From positions 2,294,001-2,358,000 of the forward strand of contig NZ_CP076853.1 in the NCBI RefSeq assembly GCF_018987265.1: DNA of 64,000 nucleotides, in the 5' to 3' direction. A program made the position numbers and the translations under genes. The notes under the pieces are model-generated. The model did no database searches, was not told the origin of the DNA, and worked only from the letters and a program-made list of their open reading frames with translations. Shown here one piece after another: positions 17,105 through 26,300 of this stretch. This DNA is from Rhizobium sp. WYJ-E13. Lineage in GTDB: Bacteria > Pseudomonadota > Alphaproteobacteria > Rhizobiales > Rhizobiaceae. Numbering within the stretch: position 1 is the first letter of the stretch; each line of letters opens with the position of its first letter.

Positions 17105-17302
17105 CTGAGGTCTCCTCAACCTGTAAAAGTGCTTCTCTTTCGTCTCCGCACCAGTGGCGGTCGAAAGCTGAAAACGTCGCCGCCCTCGTGTCGGGCAAAG
17201 CGCGACGGCACTATTGGATCAAGCACGCCGATACGGCAAGCGCGTGACGCGTGCTCTCTTCCCGCTCCAACTTTTCTCCGGGCAGTCCCTGCCCTCTAGA
17301 CA

Positions 17303-17334
17303 CCGTCATCCTCGGGACAAGCCGAGGATGACGG
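17303..17334. repeat. Perfect palindrome, dispersed intergenic repeat type
   Basis: 13-bp perfect arms (CCGTCATCCTCGG and CCGAGGATGACGG) with the 6-base loop GACAAG, in the 280-bp gap between the Gfo/Idh gene and the upstream aldo/keto reductase. It resembles palindromic units common between genes of alphaproteobacteria. It could also act as a transcript-end hairpin for the minus-strand dehydrogenase gene. Confidence 0.65.
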
Positions 17335-17384
17335 AAGCGTCGAGGCGAGCGCGCCGCACGACAAACGCGCGGCGTCGCCTCACC

Positions 17385-18518
17385 TTACCTCAACAGCGCC
17401 TGCGCCTCTTCGATGCCCAGCGCCGCCGGCTGCGTGCAGGTCGTCGTCAGATCGACGAAGCGGCCTTCCGCACCCGACTTCAGGATCGAAGTCATGATGT
17501 CGACCCCGTGCAGCGTGCGGTCGAGCGAGCAACGTGCGTCGCGGCCCTCGATCAGCGCCATGGCCATGTCGGCAAGGCCGGCCGTGCGGTAGTTGGCACG
17601 CGAGCCGTTCGGGCTTTCCTGGTTGATCTTGCCGAAGGGGTGATCCCAGGCCTCCAGGGGCTTGATGTCCTTGTCGCGGCCGCTGGCCTCCACGACACCG
17701 CCGAAGAAGTTCGGGTCCGGCACGTAGAGCGATCCATCCGTGCCGTAGAGCTCCATGTTGGCATGGCGGTGCGACCAGACATCCCAGCTTGCCGTCAGCG
17801 TGATGGTGGCGCCGGAAACGAATTCGAGCAGCGCCTGGATCGTCGTCGGCGTCTTGACCGGGATGATCTCGCCATTGCGCGGCTGGCTGGTGATGGTGCG
17901 GGTTTCCGACGCCATCGAAGTCAAGCCGGCAACGCGCTTCACCGGTCCGACCAGGTTGATCAGGTTGGCGATGTAATACGGCCCCATGTCGAGGATCGGG
18001 CCGCCGCCCGGCAGGAAGAAGAAGTCCGGGTTCGGGTGCCACATTTCCATGCCCGGCCCCATGACGTAGCAGGCACCGGATGTGATGCGGCCGATACCGC
18101 CATCATCGACGAACTTGCGGGCGAGTTGATGCGCGCCACCGAGGAAAGTATCGGGGGCACAGCCGACGGCGAGCCCCTTTTCCTTGGCGATGCGGCGAAG
18201 CTCCTCGCCCTGCTCCAGCGAGAGCACGAGCGGCTTTTCCGAATAGACATGCTTGCCGGCTTCGAGCGCTGCCTTGGACACCGGATAATGCGCATCCGGG
18301 ATCGTCAGGTTGACGACGACGTCGATCTCGTCATTGGCGAGAAGCTCGTCGATCGTCTGTGCCTTCACGCCATATTCTTCGGCGCGCTGCTTTGCAGCCT
18401 GCGCGTTGATATCGGCGCAGGCGAGCACCCTCAGCCCCTTGAAGAGCGGTGACAGCGAAAAATAGGTGGTGGAGATGTTGCCGCATCCGATGATGCCGAC
18501 GCCAAGTTCCCTAGTCAT
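17385..18518 (-). CDS. Gfo/Idh/MocA-family NAD(P)-dependent dehydrogenase
   Basis: 377 residues. The Rossmann nucleotide loop is GVGIIGCGNIS, and the EKP motif of the family appears in AGKHVYSEKPLVLSLEQG; the C-terminal alpha/beta domain follows. Family members oxidise or epimerise sugars and inositols. GAGGC precedes the ATG at 18518. It lies 8 bp from the end of the isomerase gene, and the pair resembles dehydrogenase/isomerase partners that convert unusual hexoses or their 3-keto forms. The exact sugar is unknown. Confidence 0.87.
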   Translation of the reverse strand: MTRELGVGIIGCGNISTTYFSLSPLFKGLRVLACADINAQAAKQRAEEYGVKAQTIDELLANDEIDVVVNLTIPDAHYPVSKAALEAGKHVYSEKPLVLSLEQGEELRRIAKEKGLAVGCAPDTFLGGAHQLARKFVDDGGIGRITSGACYVMGPGMEMWHPNPDFFFLPGGGPILDMGPYYIANLINLVGPVKRVAGLTSMASETRTITSQPRNGEIIPVKTPTTIQALLEFVSGATITLTASWDVWSHRHANMELYGTDGSLYVPDPNFFGGVVEASGRDKDIKPLEAWDHPFGKINQESPNGSRANYRTAGLADMAMALIEGRDARCSLDRTLHGVDIMTSILKSGAEGRFVDLTTTCTQPAALGIEEAQALLR

Positions 18519-18526
18519 GATCTGCC

Positions 18527-19291
18527 TCAATAGGTCTTGAAGGAAGCGATCGAGCGCGTGATGTTGCGGTCGATGTCGTTCGGATTGTCGTGCTCGACGA
18601 CGAAATGCTTGGCCTTGGTCTTCGCCTTGACAACCGGAAGCAGCTTTGCCCAGCCGATCGTGCCGTGGCCCACGTCGGCCCAGCCGCCTTCATCAGTGGC
18701 TTCGCCTGCCGGCGCGAGATCCTTGACGTGCACGGCGCTGATGCGGTCCCCAAGCTTCTCGACCCAGGTATAGGGATCAGCACCGCCGCGAACGACCCAG
18801 GCAATATCCGCTTCCCAGGAAATGTCGGGCGCGCCTTCGAAGATGCGCTCGATCGGCAGCGAACCATCCGGCAGCTTCACGAATTCGAAGTCGTGATTGT
18901 GCCAGCCGAATTCATAGCCCGCATCCTTGTAGGGCTTGCTCATCTCATGCAGGCGCTTGCCGAATGCCAGCCAGCCGGCCGCATCCTTCGGGCGCTGATC
19001 GGGCATCAGGTGCGGCGCATAGATGGAATCCATGCCGAGGATCTTGGCGATCTGCAGAGACTTGTCGACGCTGCCGTCAAGGAAATCGGGGCTGAAATGG
19101 CCGGTTGCCATCACGAGGCCGTTCTTGTCGAGATCGGCGCGCAGGCTCTTCAGGCCAGCCTCGTCGAGTTCGGCATAGATGCCGCCGAAACCTTCGACTT
19201 CGCCGTAGCCGGCCTTGCCGAGCTTATCGAAGATCGCCGACAGCGGCGGGAAATTGCGGGCGCTATAGAGCTGATAGCTGAGCTTGGTCAT
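18527..19291 (-). CDS. Sugar phosphate isomerase/epimerase (TIM barrel, IolE/xylose-isomerase-like)
   Basis: 254 residues, AP-endonuclease-2/xylose-isomerase-like TIM barrel. Metal-binding positions are visible: the Glu in YGEVEGFGGIYAEL, the His in FGWHNHDFEFVKL, the Asp in DISWEADIAWVV and the His in ISAVHVKDLAP, and the final Glu in HFVVEHDNP. The strong ribosome site GAGGAGG precedes the ATG at 19291. It probably works with the adjacent dehydrogenase on a sugar released by the locus hydrolases. Confidence 0.85.
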   Translation of the reverse strand: MTKLSYQLYSARNFPPLSAIFDKLGKAGYGEVEGFGGIYAELDEAGLKSLRADLDKNGLVMATGHFSPDFLDGSVDKSLQIAKILGMDSIYAPHLMPDQRPKDAAGWLAFGKRLHEMSKPYKDAGYEFGWHNHDFEFVKLPDGSLPIERIFEGAPDISWEADIAWVVRGGADPYTWVEKLGDRISAVHVKDLAPAGEATDEGGWADVGHGTIGWAKLLPVVKAKTKAKHFVVEHDNPNDIDRNITRSIASFKTY

Positions 19292-19330
19292 GTCATCCTC
19301 CTCGGGCCTCGTGCCCGTTCTCACGTAAGA

Positions 19331-21796
19331 TCAATCTGCCGACTGGCAGGAATGCAGGTCGTAGAAGCGGAATTCCGGCAGCTCGCCCTTTTCGAGCGAC
19401 TTTGCCGGGGTAAAGGTGATCCGGCGGCTTTCTCCGGAAGCAAGGTCGAAGGCATTGTCGGAATATTTGCCATCGGTGTCCGTCTCGATCATCACGAAGA
19501 GCGCCAGCCCTTTCGCGGTGACGTTGATATCGACGGAGCCGTTCGCTTCGACGAATTCATGGGTGACCGTCAGACCCGCAGGCTCCAGTTCCAGCGCCTT
19601 GTAGGTGCCGTTGACATAATGCCCCTCGCCGCCCATGCCGTTGGAAGCGGTGAAGTGCCAGGCAAGCAGTGTGCCCTCGGGTATCTCGGACATGTCGAGC
19701 GTCGCCGCAGTCACGGCCGCATCCGGCGCGCACATGGCCTGCACATTCCTAAGATGCTTGCGCTCGCCCTTCGTTGTCAGGATGGAGATCGCAAGATCGA
19801 CGCTGACATCGGCAAGCGTATCGTTGACCAGCGAGAAGCGGATCGACTTGCCATCCTCCGAGGGGATCGCGGCCACCGCCACCGGCTGGAAGAAGCGCTT
19901 GACGAGATAGTGCATCGCCTTCCAGCGCCCGCCGTAATCGAGGCTCGACCAGGAGGCGACCGGCCAGGTATCGTTGAGCTGCCAGTAGATCGTGCCCATG
20001 CAGTGGGGCTTCAGCGATCGCCAATATTCCACCGCCGTCTTGATCGCGAGACCCTGCTGGATCTGGGAGAGATAGACGAAATTCGGGAAATCCTTCGGGA
20101 AGCGGAAGTAGCGGAACATCGTGCCGGCAATGCGCTCGTTGCCGCCGGCATTCTTCTGATGCAGTTCCATGACGGGTGAAGCGACATTCATGTCCTTGGC
20201 GTCCGCATAGGTCTTGATGACAGGCAGCGACGTATAGGACTGGAAGCCGAATTCCGAGCAGAAGCGCGGCCTGACCGAGCGATAATTGTCGAACGACTTG
20301 TTCTCGTGCCAGACCGACCAGTAGTGCATGTCGCCGGAACCATCGGCATGCCAGGCATCGCCGAAATCGAGATAACCGGAAGCCGGGCTCGACGGCCACC
20401 AGAGGGCGCCCGGCATCGCCTTCTTCACAGCCACTTCGATGGTGCGGTTCAGGCGGTCGTAGGAAACGAGATAGCGGTCACGGTCCTTGCGGGACTCCTC
20501 GAACCAGGTCAGCGCGCCGACGAGCTCGTTATCGCCGCACCAGAGCGCGATCGAGGCATGCGAGGATAGCCGGCGAACCTGGTAATCCACCTCGACAGCG
20601 ACATTCTCGAGAAAATCCTCTGTCGAAGGATAGAGATTGCAGGCAAACATGAAGTCCTGCCAGACCATCAGCCCGAGCCGGTCGCAGATGTCGTAGAACC
20701 AGTCGTGCTCGTAGAAGCCACCGCCCCACACCCGGATCATGTTCATGTTGGCGGCCTTGGCCGATTGCAGCAGGTCTTCGGTCTTCTCCTCGGAAGAGAG
20801 CGAGAATAGCGCATCGGCCGGGATCCAGTTGGCGCCGCGGCAGAAGATTTCGCGACCATTGACCTTGAAGGCGAAACGGCTGCCGACAGCATCGGGCGTG
20901 GTGATAAGCTCGATGGTGCGCAGGCCGATCTGCTTCGTCACGCTGTCGGACGGCAATTCGACGGTCAGTGTATAAAGCGCCTGCTCGCCGCTGCCCGACG
21001 GCCACCAAAGGCGCGGATTGTCGATCTGGAAGACATGGTTGACATTGGTCTCCCCGGCATTGACGCCGACATCTAGCCGCACGCGTTCCCCGTCGAGATC
21101 GAAATGAAGCTGGGCGATGCCGGGATCCCTGGCAAAGAGCATCGCCGTTACCTGCAGTTCCACCGAGCCATCGGCATTATGCGTCTGGCGCGTCAGCACA
21201 TGCTCGATGCGCGCTGTCTCCAGCTTCTTCAGTGCGATCGTGCCGTAAAGGCCGAGCGGCGCAATGGCGATATTCCAGTCCCAGCCGAAATGGCATTGCG
21301 GCTTGCGCAGCATGTTGCCGTCAGGGATCGGCGAGTTGGCCGTGCTGTAGGGAATGTAGAAGGGCTGCTGCTTCTGCCGCGCGGCACCGACTGCGACGTT
21401 GGAGGCAAAGACGATGCGTATGGAATTGTCGCCCGCCTTCAGCATGCTCGAAACATCCGGCCGGTAGCGGCGGAAACTGTTATCGGCTTCGAGCGCCAGT
21501 AAGCCATTGATGTAGACGCTGGCGACCGTGTCGAGATAGTCGATGTCGAGATACCAGTCGCCCTCGGCGTCAGGAAGCGTGAAGCTGCGCTCCACCGTCC
21601 ATTCGCGCTCGGCGACCCATTGCACCTTTTCCTCGTTTCGACCGAAATAGGGATCGGGGATCAGTCCCGCGCGGTGGAGCGCCGTGTGCACGTCGCCCGG
21701 CAGCGTGATGACGCTGCGGATCTCGCCATCGGCGGAGGCAAGCTGCCACGAACCCGAAAGTTCGATGTTGGAACCGTTCTTCGGCAAGGATGTCAT
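19331..21796 (-). CDS. GH2 beta-mannosidase
   Basis: 821 residues with the GH2 domain order: N-terminal jelly roll (ELSGSWQLASADGEIRSVITLPGDVHTALHRAGLIPDPYFGRNE region), Ig-like domain, TIM barrel near residues 290-600, then C-terminal beta domains. The mannosidase barrel is marked by MNMIRVWGGGFYEHDWFYDICDRLG and the acid/base region LWCGDNE; the nucleophile Glu fits RPRFCSEFGFQSY. It lacks a signal peptide, so it would cleave terminal beta-mannosyl residues from imported oligosaccharides. AGGA precedes the ATG at 21796. Downstream of ugpC-like ATPase in the same operon. Confidence 0.88.
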   Translation of the reverse strand: MTSLPKNGSNIELSGSWQLASADGEIRSVITLPGDVHTALHRAGLIPDPYFGRNEEKVQWVAEREWTVERSFTLPDAEGDWYLDIDYLDTVASVYINGLLALEADNSFRRYRPDVSSMLKAGDNSIRIVFASNVAVGAARQKQQPFYIPYSTANSPIPDGNMLRKPQCHFGWDWNIAIAPLGLYGTIALKKLETARIEHVLTRQTHNADGSVELQVTAMLFARDPGIAQLHFDLDGERVRLDVGVNAGETNVNHVFQIDNPRLWWPSGSGEQALYTLTVELPSDSVTKQIGLRTIELITTPDAVGSRFAFKVNGREIFCRGANWIPADALFSLSSEEKTEDLLQSAKAANMNMIRVWGGGFYEHDWFYDICDRLGLMVWQDFMFACNLYPSTEDFLENVAVEVDYQVRRLSSHASIALWCGDNELVGALTWFEESRKDRDRYLVSYDRLNRTIEVAVKKAMPGALWWPSSPASGYLDFGDAWHADGSGDMHYWSVWHENKSFDNYRSVRPRFCSEFGFQSYTSLPVIKTYADAKDMNVASPVMELHQKNAGGNERIAGTMFRYFRFPKDFPNFVYLSQIQQGLAIKTAVEYWRSLKPHCMGTIYWQLNDTWPVASWSSLDYGGRWKAMHYLVKRFFQPVAVAAIPSEDGKSIRFSLVNDTLADVSVDLAISILTTKGERKHLRNVQAMCAPDAAVTAATLDMSEIPEGTLLAWHFTASNGMGGEGHYVNGTYKALELEPAGLTVTHEFVEANGSVDINVTAKGLALFVMIETDTDGKYSDNAFDLASGESRRITFTPAKSLEKGELPEFRFYDLHSCQSAD

Positions 21797-21919
21797 CGTC
21801 TTATCCTGATCGAGCCGCTCCTGGGGTGCCGGACAAGCCGGATCGCGGCCGAATTTGGCTGGCCAGAGGCCAATTGGAGGATCGGGCGATGCCGTTTCCG
21901 GCACCGTCCGCAGAACTTT

Positions 21920-23011
21920 CTAGAGGCGCAGCTCGCTCTCGGCATCGAAGACCGAGGCGAGCGCCATGTCGAAGCTGAGCTTCACCTTGGCTCCGACATT
22001 GAAGCGGCGCGCACCGTTGATGCGTACCGACATCGTGTGACCGGCATGTTTCAGCCACAGAAGATTGTCGGCGCCCATCGGTTCCTCGATATCGACGGTG
22101 GCGTCATGCTCTTCGCCACCGGTATTCTCGTTGACCTTGATGTGCTCGGGTCGAACGCCGAGCACCACCTTGCGGCCGGGCTGCAGCTTCTCGTAGCCGT
22201 CATAGGCGGCGAGCGAGAAATTGACGCCGTTGGCGGTAAAGGCGATGCCATCGCCTGACTTGACCAGTTCGCCGCGCAGGAAATTCATGGACGGCGAGCC
22301 GATGAAGCCGGCGACGAAGAGATTGCGCGGCTTGTTGTAGATCGTCGTCGGGTCGTCGAGCTGCTGGATGATGCCGCTCTTCATGATGGCGATCCGGTCG
22401 GCGAGCGTCAGCGCCTCGATCTGGTCGTGCGTGACATAGATCATCGTGTTCTTCAGCGACTGGTGCAGGCGCTTGATCTCGACGCGCAGTTCCGAGCGCA
22501 GCTTGGCGTCGAGGTTCGACAGCGGCTCGTCGAAGAGGAAGACGTCGACATCGCGCACCAGGGCACGGCCGATCGCCACACGCTGGCGCTGGCCGCCGGA
22601 AAGCTCGGCCGGCTTGCGCTTCAGAAGCGGCTGGATCTGCAGAATCTCGGAGGCGCGCGCTACGCGCTTGTCGATCTCGGCCTGCGGCACCTTGGCGACG
22701 CGAAGGCCGAAGGAAAGGTTCTTTTCGACCGTCATCTGCGGATAAAGCGCATAGGACTGGAACACCATGCCGATGCCGCGGTCCTTCGGCTCTTCCCAGG
22801 TGACGTTTTTGCCCTTGATGAAGATCTGCCCTTCCGAGGCGTCAAGCAGCCCGGCGATGCAGTTCAGCAGGGTCGACTTGCCGCAGCCCGACGAGCCGAG
22901 CAGCACCAGGAATTCGCCGTCGTTGATGTCGAGGTTCAGGTCCTTGAGCACGCTGACCGCACCGAAGTTCAGCGACAGGTCCTTGATGGAAACACTTGCA
23001 TTCATGTTCAT
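21920..23011 (-). CDS. Sugar ABC transporter ATP-binding protein (UgpC/MsmK type)
   Basis: 363 residues. Walker A is GSSGCGKST, signature LSGGQRQR, Walker B VFLFDEPLSNLD, switch region TLADRIAIM after the H-loop YVTHDQIEA. The C-terminal OB-type regulatory domain (LGVRPEHIKVNE, MSVRINGARRF) is typical of CUT1 ATPases. It energises import by the two permeases encoded immediately upstream in the transcript. AAGGG lies 8 bp before the ATG. Confidence 0.92.
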   Translation of the reverse strand: MNMNASVSIKDLSLNFGAVSVLKDLNLDINDGEFLVLLGSSGCGKSTLLNCIAGLLDASEGQIFIKGKNVTWEEPKDRGIGMVFQSYALYPQMTVEKNLSFGLRVAKVPQAEIDKRVARASEILQIQPLLKRKPAELSGGQRQRVAIGRALVRDVDVFLFDEPLSNLDAKLRSELRVEIKRLHQSLKNTMIYVTHDQIEALTLADRIAIMKSGIIQQLDDPTTIYNKPRNLFVAGFIGSPSMNFLRGELVKSGDGIAFTANGVNFSLAAYDGYEKLQPGRKVVLGVRPEHIKVNENTGGEEHDATVDIEEPMGADNLLWLKHAGHTMSVRINGARRFNVGAKVKLSFDMALASVFDAESELRL

Positions 23012-23015
23012 TGGA

Positions 23016-23960
23016 TCAACCCTTCACTGCACCAGCGGCGATGCCACGGACGAAAAGCCGCCCCGACACGAAATAGACGACGAGCGGCACGAGTCCTGTC
23101 AGGATCGTTGCGGCCATGTTGACGTTGTATTCCTTCACGCCTTGGACGGAATTGACGATGTTGTTGAGCTGTACGGTCATCGGATAGGTATCCGGCCGGG
23201 TGAAGACCACGCCGAACAGGAAGTCGTTCCAGATGCCGGTCACCTGCAGGATCATCGCGACGACGAAGATCGGCAGCGACATCGGCAGCATGATCTGCAG
23301 GAAGATCTGCCAGAAGCCCGCCCCGTCGACACGTGCCGCCTTGAACAGCTCCTCCGGCAAAGACACGAAGTAGTTGCGGAACAGCAGCGTCAGGATCGGC
23401 ATGCCGAAGATCGAATGGACGATGATGAGCCCGGTGAGCGATCCGTAAATGCCGATTTCGCGCAGGATGATGACGATCGGATAGATCATCACCTGATAGG
23501 GAATGAAAGCGCCGATGATGAGGACCGAGAAGAAGAATTCCGATCCCTTGAAGCGCCAGTTCGCCAGCGCATAACCATTGACCGAGGCGATCGCGATGGA
23601 AACGACGACCGAGGGTACGGTGATCCGCACCGAGTTCCAGAAACCGCGCGAAAGACCGTCGCAGTTGAGGCCGGTGCAGGCCGTCGCCCAGGCCTTGACC
23701 CAGGGTTCGAAGGTGATTTCCATCGGCGGCGCGAAGATGTTGCCGAGCCGGATTTCCGGCATCCCCTTCAGCGAGGTGACGACCATCACGTAAAGCGGGA
23801 TCAGATAGTAGACGGCGGCCACGAAAAGTGTGCCGTAGACGATGATGTTGCGGGCCGAAACCATCGGCCGCGGCTTTGGTCCGGCCGGACCGGAAACCGT
23901 CGACTTCTCGAAGGGAATGTCGCCGCCATTGACGGCCTTGAGAGCGATATTGTCAGCCAC
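23016..23960 (-). CDS. Sugar ABC transporter permease, MalG type
   Basis: 314 residues from the GTG at 23960 (GGAGGG 7 bp upstream). Six membrane helices and the cytoplasmic EAA loop, here EELFKAARVDGAGFWQIFLQIMLPM, which docks the ATPase. An N-terminal hydrophilic tail of about 45 residues precedes the first helix. The frame overlaps the preceding permease by 8 bp. Pairs with the MalF-type subunit to form the inner-membrane channel. Confidence 0.9.
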   Translation of the reverse strand: MADNIALKAVNGGDIPFEKSTVSGPAGPKPRPMVSARNIIVYGTLFVAAVYYLIPLYVMVVTSLKGMPEIRLGNIFAPPMEITFEPWVKAWATACTGLNCDGLSRGFWNSVRITVPSVVVSIAIASVNGYALANWRFKGSEFFFSVLIIGAFIPYQVMIYPIVIILREIGIYGSLTGLIIVHSIFGMPILTLLFRNYFVSLPEELFKAARVDGAGFWQIFLQIMLPMSLPIFVVAMILQVTGIWNDFLFGVVFTRPDTYPMTVQLNNIVNSVQGVKEYNVNMAATILTGLVPLVVYFVSGRLFVRGIAAGAVKG

Positions 23961-24858
23961 GTTTGCGCCCTCCGCCAAATTCCAGATATGCCCAGGGAAT
24001 GATGATGATCGCTACTGTCACCAACATCATGGTCGAAGCTGCAAAGCCCTGACCGAGATTCTGCGCCTGGAACATGTAATCGTAGACGTATTTCGCCGGC
24101 ACTTCCGACGCGATGCCCGGACCGCCGCTGGTCTGGGCGACGACGAGGTCGTAGACCTTGACGATGCCGCTGGCGATGATGACGAGTGTGGTGATGAAGA
24201 CTGGTCGCATCATCGGAATGATGACGAAGAGATAGGTCCGCCACATCGGAATGCCGTCGACGCGGGAAGCCTTCCAGATATCCTCGTCGATGCCGCGAAG
24301 CCCTGCGAGCATCAGGCACATCACGAGGCCGGTACCCTGCCAGAGGGCGGCGATCAGCACCCCGTAGATGACGATTTCGGACGTATAGAGCGGATCGAAA
24401 CTGAAGCTCGTCCATCCCAGCGACCGCACGACCGCCTGCACACCGAATTCCGGGTTCAGGATCCACTGCCACACAAGACCGGTGACGATGAAGGACAGCG
24501 CGAAAGGATAGAGGAAGATCGTGCGGAACGTGTTCTCGAAACGGATCTTCTGATCCATGAGAGCCGCCAGCATGAAACCGATGACCAGACTGAAGATCAG
24601 CGACAGAATGCCGTAGATCGCCAGGTTCTCGATGGACACGACCCAGCGCGGGGCGGCCCAGAGACGCTGATATTGCTCGATGCCGACGAAGTTCAATCGC
24701 GGAAGAAGCTTGGAATTGGTGAAGGAATAAACCACCGTCCAGATCGTGCCACCGAGAAAGATGACCATGGCGGTGAGGATCATGGGGATGGAGGCAATCT
24801 TGGAATTCAGATTGCGGAACAATTTAAACGGTCGGCCGGCTTTCGCTTGACCTGTCAT
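23953..24858 (-). CDS. Sugar ABC transporter permease, MalF type
   Basis: 301 residues with six helices and the EAA loop GIDEDIWKASRVDGIPMWRTYLFVIIPMM. The ATG at 24858 has the strong ribosome site AGGAGG. Second CUT1 permease of the locus, directly upstream of the MalG-type gene and about 200 bp downstream of the binding-protein gene. Confidence 0.9.
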   Translation of the reverse strand: MTGQAKAGRPFKLFRNLNSKIASIPMILTAMVIFLGGTIWTVVYSFTNSKLLPRLNFVGIEQYQRLWAAPRWVVSIENLAIYGILSLIFSLVIGFMLAALMDQKIRFENTFRTIFLYPFALSFIVTGLVWQWILNPEFGVQAVVRSLGWTSFSFDPLYTSEIVIYGVLIAALWQGTGLVMCLMLAGLRGIDEDIWKASRVDGIPMWRTYLFVIIPMMRPVFITTLVIIASGIVKVYDLVVAQTSGGPGIASEVPAKYVYDYMFQAQNLGQGFAASTMMLVTVAIIIIPWAYLEFGGGRKRG

Positions 24859-25012
24859 TGAGTTTCCTCCTGAAGCACAGTCGCTTCGGTGATCGGGGTC
24901 CATCCGAAGACGGCCACCCTTCCCCTCCCTGTCGCAACCGCCATGCAGCCTTGGCGCGATCGTAGCCGGATGTGAGTGCCGTTGCCGGAAGGATCATAGA
25001 TCAGGGCGGCGC

Positions 25013-25042
25013 GATCCGATCCTGCAACTGCAGGACCGGATC
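25013..25042. other. mRNA hairpin between binding-protein and permease genes
   Basis: GATCCG-A-TCCTGCA and TGCAGGA-C-CGGATC form a 14-pair stem with one mismatch and a 2-base loop, 22 bp after the stop of the minus-strand binding-protein gene. There is no T-run. Such hairpins commonly protect the 3' end of an abundant binding-protein message, which would make ZnuA-like excess of the binding protein over the permeases. Confidence 0.5.
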
Positions 25043-25064
25043 TGATGGGCTTGAGGGCCGAGGA

Positions 25065-26300
25065 TCAGTCGGCGGCGGCGATGATGTCGGCGAAGCGCTT
25101 CTGCGCTGCTTCGGGCGTCATCGTGGTATTGGCGAAGAACTCGGCGAAGAGATCTTCGATCTGCTTTGTCGTATCCGGCGAGGCGAGCTGATCGGAGCTG
25201 GTGACGATATTGCCCTTGGCAAGGATTTCGAGACCCTTCTTCATGCAGTCGTTGGCAGCCGAGATATCGACATCACCGCGAACCGGAAGCGAACCCTTCT
25301 TCAGGTTGAAGGCAACCTGGGTTTTCGGGTCGAGAAGCGTGGCGGCAAGCACGTCCTGAGCCTTCGCCTTCTCGGCATCCTTCTGGAGCGGGAAGTAGAA
25401 GGCGTCACCGCTGGTCGAGATGATCTCGTTCACGCCGAGGCCCGGAAGGCAGGTATAGTCCTTGCCGGCAACCTGCTTGGCGACCTGGAATTCACCCTGC
25501 GCCCAGTCACCCATGATCTGGCCGCCGGCCTTGCCGGTGATGACGAGGTTGGTGGCCTGGTTCCAGTCCTGCACGTTGCTGCCCTTGGACATGCGACGCG
25601 CATCGTCGGCAGCCTTGAACACCTTGGCGATCTCGGGACCGGCCGCGACTTCGGCATCCTTGTCCTTGAAGACCTTCAGGTAGTTGTCCTTGCCGCCGAT
25701 GGCGATCATCAGAACGTTGAAGGCGCCGCTTGCCTGCCAGCCCTGGCCGCCGACTGCGAGGGGAATGATGCCGGCCTTTTCCAGGGCCGGAGCGGCAGCG
25801 ACGAATTCATCCCAGTTTTTCGGAACAGCAACGCCGGCCTTCTCGAAAGCGGCATTCGACAGCCACAGCCACTGCCAGGAGTGGATGTTGACCGGTGCGC
25901 AATAGATCTTGCCGTCGATCGTGCAGGAATCGAGCAAGGTCGACGGACGGATGATATCCTTCCATTTGCCTGCGGTCGCCACATCGGTCAGGTCCTTCAT
26001 GAGGCCGGCCTGGACGAGCTCCTCGGCCTGACGGCCGTGGTTGAACTGGGTTGCGCCCATCGGGTCACCGCCGGTGATACGGCTGATCATGATCGGGCGC
26101 GCGGTGCTGCCGGAACCGGCGATTGCGCCGTCCACCCAGTGGTTGCCGGTGGCATCGAATGCCTTTGCCAGCTCGGCCACGGCGGCAGCTTCACCGCCCG
26201 AAGTCCACCAATGGGTAACTTCGAGATCGGTCGCCTTTGCGGCGCCAAAAGGAATAGCTACGGAAGCGGCAAGCACAGCCGCCATCATACGGATTTTCAT
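25065..26300 (-). CDS. Sugar ABC transporter substrate-binding protein (family 1)
   Basis: 411 residues with a signal peptide (MKIRMMAAVLAASVAIPFGAA, cleavage after AKA). The mature start TDLEVTHWWTSGGEAAAVAELAKAF and the segments GKIYCAPVNIHSWQWLWLS and MGDWAQGEFQVA resemble glucose/mannose-binding proteins of CUT1 systems. It captures the sugar in the periplasm for the adjacent permeases. First gene of the operon: GGGAGGAG upstream of the ATG and a divergent LacI regulator. The ligand may be a monosaccharide or an oligosaccharide; mannose-type units would fit the GH2 enzyme. Confidence 0.9.
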   Translation of the reverse strand: MKIRMMAAVLAASVAIPFGAAKATDLEVTHWWTSGGEAAAVAELAKAFDATGNHWVDGAIAGSGSTARPIMISRITGGDPMGATQFNHGRQAEELVQAGLMKDLTDVATAGKWKDIIRPSTLLDSCTIDGKIYCAPVNIHSWQWLWLSNAAFEKAGVAVPKNWDEFVAAAPALEKAGIIPLAVGGQGWQASGAFNVLMIAIGGKDNYLKVFKDKDAEVAAGPEIAKVFKAADDARRMSKGSNVQDWNQATNLVITGKAGGQIMGDWAQGEFQVAKQVAGKDYTCLPGLGVNEIISTSGDAFYFPLQKDAEKAKAQDVLAATLLDPKTQVAFNLKKGSLPVRGDVDISAANDCMKKGLEILAKGNIVTSSDQLASPDTTKQIEDLFAEFFANTTMTPEAAQKRFADIIAAAD

